Made by a program: the position numbers and the translations under genes. A stretch of 64,000 nucleotides of DNA from Diphasiastrum complanatum (Eukaryota > Streptophyta > Lycopodiopsida > Lycopodiales > Lycopodiaceae): NCBI GenBank assembly GCA_029204225.1, contig CM055100.1, forward strand, positions 49,397,083-49,461,082. The letters are read 5' to 3'. The notes beneath the pieces were generated by a model. The model was not told the origin of the DNA. It saw only the letters and a list, made by a program, of their open reading frames with translations, and made no database searches. Below, in pieces: positions 22,291-32,341 of the stretch (its first letter is position 1; every line of letters begins with the position of its first letter).

Positions 22291-23032
22291 TGTAGGCCGA
22301 TATTCCAAGGAATATTCTAGCCATCCTGTGGAATATCTTCAAAAATACAAGCATGATAGGATTTAAACGTAGAACTTGCCCAACAAGTTTAGGCTTTTAT
22401 GATATCCGTACTGGCTTAAGTTATTTAGTTCTAAGTTTAAATTGCCATGGGCATTACACATAAATATGTAATTTCAAGTTATGTAAAAGCTAGTCACAAA
22501 GGCCTATTGGGGGTTTGTCCCATGGCACCAATGTGATTCAAAGTTAAGTTAGTCTCCGTAGCTTACTTTTCCCACAGTGCATTTCTGTAAGTGACCACCA
22601 CTCCAAGTAGAAATAGGAGTGGAAGAGTCCATTTTCGAAAAGAACCTCATTTGCAATACATGCCTATCTTTCTCTCTGAGTGTTCTCCCTTGTGTGATTT
22701 CATGTACTGTGTTACTTCACATTGTATTGTATATTATTCATCTGGCAACAAGTTAAGTTAATCTAGGCCCTCCATTCTCTAGTAGGGTAAGCCTTAGAGG
22801 ATGAGATTTAGTTTAGGGTTTTATCTTTTAGGTTAAGCCATCATTTGCTAGAAACTAAGGAGAGAAAAAAGAGAAGAGAGGATCTTACCCATACTCACCA
22901 CCATGCTCATGACTGTCTTTCTTGCATCCATATCCAAGCTAGTTGGAGAAGCCATAGCGTAAACTAGTTGGGAGACTACCATAGTCATGCTAGTTGGAGC
23001 TATAGCCGGTGTGGATGCTGACTGATACAACA
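22291..23032 (+). repeat. LTR copy 2 of the Gypsy-type element
   Basis: 742 bp, matching LTR copy 1. It is preceded by a polypurine tract and followed by a primer site (23034-23047), so it joins two element copies in tandem. Confidence 0.85.
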
Positions 23033-23033
23033 T

Positions 23034-23518
23034 TGGCGCCGTTGCCGCTCTTTTCTCATTTTCCCTATGTTCTTCAAGTTCTTTCTTGCTATATTTTTTG
23101 CTTGTTGCTTTGCATCTGCTTGTTTTTTGCATCCTACTTGCTTTTAGCATCCCTTTTTGCTATTCGCATCTTCTTTTGTCATCTTTGCTAAGTTTTTAGG
23201 GTTTTTTGTTTTTTAGTCGTCGTTTTTCTCGTCACTCTTTTTAGCCGTCATTTTTTTCATCCTTCTTTAGCCATATTTCTTAGGCCCTTCTTTGTGTATT
23301 TTCTCTTGCTTTCCAATAGAGTCTTAAAGCTTGCAGGTGGATCGGATGTGGAGGCACGCATTTTTGAAGCAATTTGAGGCACGTTTTTTTTTTTTTTTTG
23401 AAAGAGAGGAGAGCATGCTTTTGTTTCTCAGCTGTTTTTTCAGAGTAGGGGGCGCATCCGTCCATCGGTTTTTGGCGCATCAAATGTAGAAGAGATGTAG
23501 AGGAGTGTGCATCTGTAA
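23034..23518 (+). repeat. Primer site and leader of the second tandem copy
   Basis: Matches 11883-12345 closely, including the T-run at ~23385. It ends at the same GTAAGT word; unrelated sequence follows. Confidence 0.7.
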
Positions 23519-23536
23519 GTCCTACAATCTGCTGCT

Positions 23537-23810
23537 CACTTGAGAAGTTTCTTGCAAACTTCTATATTACCATGCAATTCACCAGCTCTATCATGCAAAA
23601 AGACACTAATATGAAATGAGTCCTTGTCGAAAGAAAGTGAAACCGATATTCCGTCATCATGCTACAATGTCCAACCAAGAGCAACCTCCATAGGGAATTG
23701 ACAATTTTTTTCCCCTTTTACAACCTCAAATCTATTTGTCTTTCCACATGTTGATAATATTTCCAATGTGCCAATACACAATAAATCTAGGAATTGGAAA
23801 TCCAGATAGA
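23537..23810 (-). pseudogene. Unidentified exon-like fragment next to the second leader
   Basis: About 90 minus-strand codons with a single TAG and good protein character: 'LYLDFQFLDLLCIGTLEIL', 'RFEVVKGEKNCQFPMEVALG', 'FDKDSFHISVFLHDRAGEL'. I do not recognise the family. Like the NBR1-like piece it lies just past the leader and antisense to the Gypsy-type element, so it may be the captured cargo of the second tandem copy; it could also be older host DNA. Confidence 0.4.
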
Positions 23811-24393
23811 GATTCTGTTCTGAATCTCTTGCTTTGAGAGGTACTCAGGACATAGTCCCTCAACCATACCTGCATCTCAAGCTATATCTTACAACATCTA
23901 CTATCAACGATGGTAGATTCAGTATCACTATTCTTGCCGGGTTTTTGACAAGGGCTTATGAGAGTTCTTTCATTACTCTGAAAGATCAATAGAAACATGA
24001 AATTGTCCAGGTGAATTATACATGTTGATGAATACAAGTTTTGTTCAACAAGAGCTATACAGTTCTCACTCCCTGTCCCGTTTGTTTATTTTCTTGTTTC
24101 TCTTCACCTATTTTGTGTGATTGATTTTTGCATGAGAAATAGCTACTGCACGACAGTCCTCCGTAGAGCATCTCAAGAACACATGTCATTCACCTATTCA
24201 TATCTACATCACATTGTCCAGAGTTTAGGATTTTTGAGCATATTCCAAATCTGCGAAATCCATGTCAAAACATCTTCTTCTTCAATTGTGGATTCGATGA
24301 TTGTTCTTGACTTTGAGTCGGCTTCTGATTCGTTGCAGCCTTCTTGGAGCTTTTTTGCTTCTGTCGCTTAGAGCCTTTGTTGACATATAGAGT
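23811..24393 (-). pseudogene. Probable decayed gag tail of the large Copia element
   Basis: Stop-ridden continuation of the Copia gag frame, lysine-rich just after the gag core (near 24300-24380). No intact zinc knuckle or protease motif can be read. Its left boundary with the nested stack is uncertain. Confidence 0.4.
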
Positions 24394-24909
24394 CTAAGAG
24401 GAGGAAGTCGACGAAGTGTCTTGACTTCTTCGATTATCTTCTTGCCACAACATAGTGATAACTCTAGTAAGATTTAAGTCCAAGTGTGTCGATATGATCA
24501 TCACCCAGTTCTCATATGTAGAGGGCAAGCTTGAAAGCAATGTCATAATTACGTCCTGATTGTCTATGATTGATTCGACAACAACCATCTGTTGCAAGAG
24601 ATTCTTAAACTGGTTAATGTAATTCTGAAGAAAATCACAAACATACATCTTGAATGTGAAGAATTTCCTCCGTAGATGTAACTTGGTAGTTACGTCCCTC
24701 ACGTCATATAGTGAGTTCAAGATGTCCCAAACGCCTTTTGACGTTTTAGCTTCAGCTATGTGTCCAATCTGTGTATCTGATATATTGAGGATAATAAGTG
24801 CAAAAGCTTTACCGTCCTTCGATTTCCACTTTGAGTCGTCGTCTTCAGGTTTAACTTCTGTACCTGTAACAACATCCCATAATTCATTGGCGATTAACAA
24901 GATCTTCAT
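24394..24909 (-). CDS. Copia gag of the large element
   Basis: Intact 171-aa capsid protein, ATG at 24909. It carries the UBN2-type signature: 'ELWDVVTGTEVKPE', 'KGVWDILNSLYDVRD', 'LRRKFFTFKM', 'VIMTLLSSLPSTYENW'. It lies ~220 bp inside the primer site at 25133, the expected 5' position. No frameshift is seen in this part, unlike pol at the other end (6.8-8.8 kb). Confidence 0.85.
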   Translation of the reverse strand: MKILLIANELWDVVTGTEVKPEDDDSKWKSKDGKAFALIILNISDTQIGHIAEAKTSKGVWDILNSLYDVRDVTTKLHLRRKFFTFKMYVCDFLQNYINQFKNLLQQMVVVESIIDNQDVIMTLLSSLPSTYENWVMIISTHLDLNLTRVITMLWQEDNRRSQDTSSTSSS

Positions 24910-25132
24910 CTTAAATTTTCACAAATGATAATTGGATCCATTCAGCTTGTCTGTCGATTATATCGATGACGCTAAAATGTAGTAATCCCAACAATAGGAA
25001 AACAATTCTCTGATACTGAAAGGTTCAAAAGAACTGAAGAGTTTGATATCAATTTGATATCGCGAAAGATATCAAGTATTAGAGCTTTCGCTCTAATATC
25101 ATGAAGGAATCAGATAAAGAAATAGTAAAATA

Positions 25133-25144
25133 GCTCTAATACCA
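25133..25144 (-). other. Primer-binding site of the large Copia element
   Basis: The minus strand reads TGGTATTAGAGC directly after the LTR end, an initiator-Met tRNA type site with one substitution. Confidence 0.8.
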
Positions 25145-26358
25145 TGTCGAAAATAGGTTAGATAATCATAGCGCAAACTTCCTACTTCCAGTGCATGACT
25201 ACACCTATCAAAAATTGAACAAAGTAGTAGTGATGGGAATCACGTTCAATCTTTAGCAACTAACTTTGAAATCGCTATATACTAATTGATTACGTAGCCA
25301 AACATGAAGTATTGAATTCTCAGACAATTTTATCAGTTACATAGGAAATACAGAGATGCATGCATTCTGACATATACTGAACGCAATAAAAGATAGATAT
25401 TGATTCAAAAAAATAAAATCAGATGGTAATGAGCACAAAACACTAGCGGATAGAAACCGCGCACTCTAAGTTGTCTCTAAGTAACTGAGGATAAGTCTGA
25501 TAATAAGCAGCTATGCTGATAAGCAATAGTGCAATAGCGACTCTAAAATATAACTCTAAAAGACTGAGCTAGAATGCTCAAGAGAGTTCAAGTTTGAAAG
25601 CTTGATAGAGAGCTAACTTGCAATATTTGTTGATATTAAACTGCTTACATTAAAACTGTATAAATATGATCAGCCATCTATACTAAGAAATAAGGTCGTC
25701 AATTGCGATTGTCAGTTGGCTGGTATCCGCTGGCATCCATCCGGTTCCTTGTCATTGATTGCTGATAAGCGGCGAAATTGGCCGTAAACGTTCTGTCTGC
25801 ATAAATGAACCAAATTGTCACTTCTGCAAAAATGAACTAAAACAGCCACAGGCGACATTGTCGCAAAGACGACAGTATCGGAATTTTGCGAAAAAATGCG
25901 ACTACCTTAAAAACCGATTTAGTGTTGCCTACACTTTGCCAGAGTCATTTCCTTAACTTTTGAGGCTCTTTGGAGAAAGCAAAAAGTGCGACATTTTGTC
26001 AAGTGAAAAATGCGACTCTGCATATTTGCTCGCAAATCCTGACACGCGAAAAATGCGAAAAGCGACACTGCATTTTTACAGGAGATTCTTGACAGGCGAT
26101 AGCTTTGCCTAAAAATGAAAAACCGAAGTGGCACTAAGATAAAACTCCGTGTATTTCCTGACAGGTGAGAAAGCCAAAGTGAGAGAAAATGTGAAATGCG
26201 ACACTGTGGTAAAACTCCGTGTAATTCTGCAGATTGTGTAAAAACACCTGTAAAACTGCAGATTGTAAAAGAACGGGGAAAAAACTGCAGAACCGGATAA
26301 ACAACGGATAAAGATTAAAACGGATTAGTCGATTGATAAGAAGGAGAATAATCCAATA
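25145..26358 (-). repeat. 5' LTR of the large Copia element
   Basis: 1214 bp matching 5522-6736. The terminal CA of the other copy is ATA here on the plus strand (one substitution). The adjacent GGCAG (26359-26363) resembles GGCGG at 5517-5521, a likely 5-bp target-site duplication with one change. Confidence 0.9.
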
Positions 26359-26363
26359 GGCAG

Positions 26364-26640
26364 CAAATCTCACCAATCACTCCTAGATTATAGGAACTCG
26401 ACTTGCGGCTCAAGGATTGCCAATGAAACTTATCTAAAAATGATTCCTTTGACTTTTAATCCTTACCTAACTATGTACATGAAATGGTGACACTTGGTCA
26501 ACCAAGATGGTGCCATGTGGCAAGAATCTACAAGCTAGATTTTACAATTTTAACAATATTCATTATTTTTTTTTCATTTTCAAGTTTTTCTCTATTGTTT
26601 AAAGTTTTTCAAGATTTTATGTTGAAGTTTAATCAAAGTT
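26364..26640. other. AT-rich spacer
   Basis: No feature recognised between the 5' LTR and the decayed gene. Confidence 0.4.
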
Positions 26641-26659
26641 GTTCTTTCAATATAGATAT

Positions 26660-28000
26660 AGTTGACTTTCATAGATGATTGGTCATTATTAATTCAAAAT
26701 TAAAAGCCAAAACATCAACATTTTGTATATCTAAATCGTCGACTTGGTTGAGTTTTTGGCAATCGCTTCTCTTGCCCTTCGGAACTATTTGCAACATTTC
26801 AAATTTATACCTTCCCAAAAAAGCATTCGCTAAAGTGGTGCACAACCAATGGACATATAGTACTTTCGTTTGGTTACTATTTTGAATGAATCCAAGCACT
26901 TTCACAATCCAATATGGATGTCCTTCACTATTTTCTGACTTCCAATTTGAATTTCATTCAGATCACTACACCACTTCATTTTGGCAGCTTTTATAGTTTG
27001 TGTATTATTTCTTGAGCCCACATAAATTTCACGTTCCTCGCCTTGGATAAGTTGCAAACAAATATTATGACGTGGAAGATTTGGAAGGTTCAAAATTTGC
27101 AGTCGAAGCTCCCAACTTAAAAGGCCAACAAAATTCTTCAGTTAATGATGCATCTTCGCGGTTGAGCAAATTGGTTTTTTGTTCCTTGAAAAAGTCCATG
27201 CACCAATGTCGATTAAATTCATCAAAAAATTGATAAGCTGCTTGAATGCTTGATTTCAAAAAATTTTATGAGGCAATTGGATCAACCTTACAATATTTTC
27301 TTTGCACCTTTTGTTCTTCTAGCATGGACTTGAAGGGAGACAATGCAGCAAGCTTGATTTCAGTAGAAGGCATATTGAGCATAAAACGAACTCCTTTAGG
27401 TGGTAGCCATGAACATTTGAAAACTGTTTGTCCCATAATGATGTAATGCTTTTTTTATTACATTTGATCTTAAATTCATGTCGAAAGCTAATGTCATCAA
27501 TAGTAGCAACACAACTCTCTGTTTCATTGGATGCCTTAATATAATCACGAAAATCATATGTGTGTTTGAGTAACGACACAACTGGCTTTGGCACATATGA
27601 TTCTTTGACAATACTTTGAAGCACTAGGAAAAAAAATGCCTTCTTGCGTCTCAGTCTCTTGGAAAAATAACTAAACATTTGATTAATTTGATCATGGATG
27701 TAGCTCACCAAAAAATCCTTTGTTTATTTTCTTGCCAAAAACATTCTCTACTAGCCTGGACAAGTATACTTGGATAGTTTAATATTATTTTCCCTAGTAA
27801 TGTTGTCAAGCTGCAAATAAACTATTTCCGAAAGATTTTCACCAAATTCGCAGATAACTTATGCACGATGGTGATTGTCAAATTTGGATCATTTGTAATG
27901 TTGGGATAATCAAAGATACATTGGACTCCAACATGCCATTAAACACAAGTGCTCCAACTAGATGAACTTCAATGAACTCTGCCTCATTCAAATTTTTTGG
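26660..28000 (-). pseudogene. Decayed unidentified gene
   Basis: A chain of minus-strand frames with protein-like composition that only makes sense read together: 27319-27711 ('YVPKPVVSLLKHTYDFRDY', 'ITSLWDKQFSNVHG'), 27065-27350 ('FKSMLEEQKVQRKYC', 'AAYQFFDEFNRHWCMDFFKE', 'WPFKLGASTANFEP') and 26669-27093. Frameshifts and stops separate them. I do not recognise the family; aromatic-rich strings and a missing start suggest an old host or transposase gene. Confidence 0.35.
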
Positions 28001-28017
28001 CACTCTAGTAAAATGAG

Positions 28018-28020
<3 letters not shown>

Positions 28021-28111
<91 letters not shown>
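28021..28111. repeat. (AC)n followed by (AT)n microsatellite
   Basis: About 27 AC units (28021-28074) run directly into about 18 AT units (28075-28111). Confidence 0.95.
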
Positions 28112-28113
<2 letters not shown>

Positions 28114-28139
28114 AGATCCATGCTGTCAATGACAAGGCC

Positions 28140-30850
28140 GGAATATTTCTGAGGATACTCTAGACATTTGTTTCATTGTTTGGCCAGCTTTCCATTGTTT
28201 GTTGATCTCTATGCACTTATAGGGCTTTTGCAGCATCCACTAAAAAATAGTTAAATTATTTAGTAGGAATACAATGATAGAATGACATTAAATATTTTGT
28301 AATTCAACATAACAATTTTGCCGTAAAATTTTTAGGTTTAACTAAATTTTTTTGAAATTATTTGTAAATGTGTTTTGATTTTTATAAATTATGTTTGAAA
28401 TTTTTAAAATACTAATGGTAAAATAAATAATATTTCATTTTTAGAAATGTTTAAAAATGTTAAATTTATATATATGAAAATGGTGTTTTCATTTTTTAGA
28501 AATGTTTTAAAATAATAAATTTATGTATTTGAAAATGATGAGTATTATCAAAATTGATTACGCTACAACTATTTTAATTCACTTTCTTGGAAAAAAATGA
28601 TGAATATCATCAAAGTTGATTACATTATAATCATTTCAATTTCTCACAAATCATATAATTTGATTGATTGAAAGCAATTTATTTTGCAATCGCTATTTGT
28701 TTTATTAGGTTTAAATATATTTGTTTAAAATAATATTTTAAACAAGTCAACATCAAATTTTTATTTATTTTAGTGGTTGTGTAATTAATGATTTTTTTGA
28801 TTGATTTATTTTAAAAATGTGCCGATTTGAAAATCTTAATAATAATTTGTATTTTTAAATTTTTTAGCCTGATTACATTTTTGACAAAATTAGATATTTT
28901 CTTAGTATTACAATATATTTTTGTAGAGCATTTTGAATATTGGTATTTAAAATTAAATAAAAAATGGGTCTTCATGTCATTTTTCCTTTTTTGTTCACCA
29001 TGTTGCACAATGTTTTCAATGAAATACTCTGAGGATTCAAAATTTTAGAAGGTGAAAAACTCTGCATTGGTGTTAAGAATCAAAACTATCTTTAAATAAT
29101 ATGGAGCGATGTATAAAGTAATAGTATCACCAAATGTAATGGAACAAATAGATATTTTGGATAACTATACAAGTAGGAGGGATGATTCAGAAGTAGATAA
29201 ACAAGGATATGGTTGCGTAACAATTTGTCAACCCCTGTGGAATTGGACATTTTTCAAGACAAAATTGTAGACCATCAACCTCTTCTTCAAAATTACAAGG
29301 GAATTAACTTGTATATTAAGGTTTTTTAAATAAACTACAGGCTTTTTCTACCAAGTTGAATATCTCACACATACATACTTAATATTACAATATCCTAAAT
29401 ACAAGAATTTAACACAAAGTACTTCAATTTTTGAAAAAAAAAAATGTAAGTAGGGGGAATGTCATGTGCAATAAAATTAGCATTAATGCAATAATGCCTT
29501 ATAAAGCTTAATAGAGCCCAAAATGTTACATTCCTTTAATGAATGACTGTCGATCTCTCTTTAGGTCTGTATAGGCTAATGAATGGCAAACTAACATTAA
29601 GTGGCATTTACAATATAATTATATTTAGTGAACTTTTAAATTTGTCTATAAGTAGACTAATCTCATAATTTTGGAGACCTTTGGAGACCTTTTGGTCTTG
29701 GCATCTAGCATTTATGCTTCCCTCTTCTTTAATGGTGTGGATACTCCATCTTAAAGCAAGAGAATGGATTTGGTTCTCCAAATTGATGTGTAATTGTGGT
29801 AATGCAATGTTATTTTGCTTCTCTTGCTTTCAATATGAATGTAATAAGCGGTTCTTGATTAGGCTCTTCAAAGTAGTTTTGACATTGCATTGAACTTCTA
29901 TTCCTAATCTCACTATCATTCACTACAAAGCAAGCTCCTTCAAGGTTTCCACTAGAGATGAGTCTAGAAAATCTAGTCATGTGCCCAGAACTCAATACCC
30001 TCATTTGCCTCTGGTCACTTTACCATTCCTTTCAGATTGAGATAAAATTCCCAATTTTTTATGAAGATAAGCTTTATGGATTCCTACCATATGGGCTGGA
30101 AAAAAAGTGCCTGGCATGTTAAGTGTCATGTTTATGACAATCAGAACAAACACAATGCAACAAATTGAGATACACCAAGTCCAGAAATCTCCTTCTCAAA
30201 ACAAAATCTTTACTATTTGATTACATTGTTATCATAGCATGTCAAGAGATGGTGGTGAACACAGTCTAGCAACTTCTGGCAAACATTGGTGAAGGTTAGA
30301 ATTTGGCAGAAAATATGGATAGCAGGCTACTTGGATAGCTAACATATAGCTGCTTTTGCTGAATGAGATAGAACTTCCTATAGAAAGAGCAAGAGCCAAT
30401 GAAGGTAAGCCATCCTTACAAAAATTCTGAACAATGTGACAGTTTCTAAGGATTTGCCTGAGCATTTAGCAGAAGGTATGTGTACATAGAGATCAAACTT
30501 TCCCCGGATGAAGGGCGCATTGTAAACTCATTTATATGCAGAACGACTGCCTCTGGTATCTTGCTTAAAAACTGCCAACCAATAAAAATTTGAAAGTGAG
30601 AAATGTGACTCTTTTCTTTCGGGCGATTTGCTGAAGAAGAGGTTTGCTCCTAATAAGCTCTGTAATTCACAAAACGTGGTAGAATCGAATGACACGATAC
30701 ATTGCATGCTTAAAGCCTCTCAAGGTGCTACATCACGGAAATTAAGCACAAGAGCTTACATGATTTGTATCTAGTGGGAAGGTATAACTCCTGTTTTGCG
30801 ATACAGAGTTTCTGTAGTTGAGCCCAGCTGCTGCTGGACGGAGATCATCT
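28140..30850. other. AT-rich intergenic region
   Basis: No gene, RNA or transposon is recognised in 2.7 kb of very AT-rich sequence (28.3-29.1 kb especially). The right end, from ~30500, probably includes the 3' UTR of the HAT/TPR gene. Confidence 0.6.
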
Positions 30851-30862
30851 TTCATGAAAGAA

Positions 30863-32263
30863 TTACATGGCTTTAATGTTGCTGTTTGTTGCTGCTGTCT
30901 GCGGTTTTACCTTGACTAGCGCATTCACCTTCATCCGGGGTGAATTTTTCCGAGAAATAAACATTTCACGCTTGACCCTACTTTTCTGCTTGTCAGTTTT
31001 TCGGGCTAACTTGAAGAATTCCAGTGCAGCATCTTCATGACCTAAGCTTTTCTCTACTAGGGCTGCTTCCTGCAAAATAATATGTAAGCTACAGGTTATC
31101 TCATCCAAAATGGATTGCTCATAAACATATACGATGTAATTGAATAATGGAGCACTAAGAGGCAAACCATGAGCACAGCTGCATTTTCTGGCTCTATAAC
31201 AAGTGCCTTTCTTAAAAGCCTCCGCGCAGCTTGTAAGTTGCCAGACATCCTTTCTGTATAAGCATAAGCCTGTCAAGGAAATGAGATGCTTTTTCAGGTC
31301 ACGTATGCTGTATACAATATGGAAAATTTGCATCAGATTTAGCCCTAGTATGCCAACTGAGATGACAAGTTCACTATTATGGAGACTCTAGCAAATCCAT
31401 TTGAAGATACATAGTCATGCTTCATCACTAAACAAGGAAAAAGTCAAGCTAACGCATAGCTTTTGCAAAAAGGAATGCTTTAGGAGCACACTCTTTTCCA
31501 AAAGGATAGGAGTCTTGCACCTGGAGACAAGGAACACTAGATGGACTGACTGCAAGTGCCTTCTCAAAAAGACTACGTGCTTCACGAACATTTCCAGAGT
31601 CCCGCTCAAGTATTGCCCATGACTAGAACATGGACAAAAAGTTTCTAGTCAACAAGTTGAAATTAAGGTATACGCTTGAACAAGGATTTAAAAGTAGTTC
31701 TTTGAACATGTAGGTAGAATGTGTGTGAAAGAAATCAGATGATGACAAAAAGAACAGTGAGAGCCTCTAGCAGAAACAAGATTTCAACAAAAACTAATTT
31801 TCTCATATATGGGCTAATATTCTCAGAAACACCAACTAAATCTAGATAGAAATGAACACTTAACATAAAAATATCTGCTACCTGGAAAGTTAGACGAGCT
31901 TGCTTACAACATCACAAAGAACCCAAGAAAACATCAATCTGACTTCTGAATAAGCTGAAAAGTCAACTACTGCAATCTTTCACATTGTATGGTCTTTAAA
32001 ATGAGAGACGAACACCAAAGAGCAGTATGAGCATCCAACAGCAAAGGCCCAAGCATCTACAGAAAGAGTGCTTTTTGTCACCAGCCATATGGAATCCTCT
32101 CATAATTGCCAGTCTATCTATAACAGGGTTAGTCCAAATTGGAACACCTTGATGTGCAATATAAATTGGCCTTCAGGCAAACTGCAATACAGTCTACACA
32201 AAAATGGGAGCATCATTCCTCGACAACTATTTCTGGATTCATCCTCAGAAGCATGTGGTGAGA

Positions 32264-32341
<78 letters not shown>

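Larger units (their letters stand above)
11140..23518 (+). mobile_element. Pol-less Gypsy-type retrotransposon (LARD-like) with tandem LTR arrangement
   Basis: LTR, primer site and leader at 11140-12345; a 9.9-kb interior; polypurine tract at 22277-22290; then a second LTR at 22291-23032 that is itself followed by another primer site and leader. The second LTR therefore serves as the end of one copy and the start of another, a tandem made by recombination. Between the LTRs I find a broken Gypsy gag but no protease, integrase or reverse transcriptase; the only reverse transcriptase there belongs to an inserted LINE. The interior carries antisense host-gene exons, so it is a non-autonomous, gene-capturing derivative. 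Confidence 0.65.
5522..26358 (-). mobile_element. Large Copia element interrupted by a nested stack
   Basis: 5' LTR, primer site and gag at 24.4-26.4 kb; integrase, reverse transcriptase, RNase H, polypurine tract and 3' LTR at 5.5-8.8 kb; about 15 kb of foreign elements between. The flanking pentamers differ at one base, which favours one element over two separate ones. Protease and the front of integrase are missing, so part was deleted when or after the stack formed. Confidence 0.6.

Noticed and set aside
27878-28135. 85-aa minus frame through the AC/AT microsatellite
   Set aside because: Half of it is translated simple repeat. The other end may be part of the decayed gene, but not as this frame.
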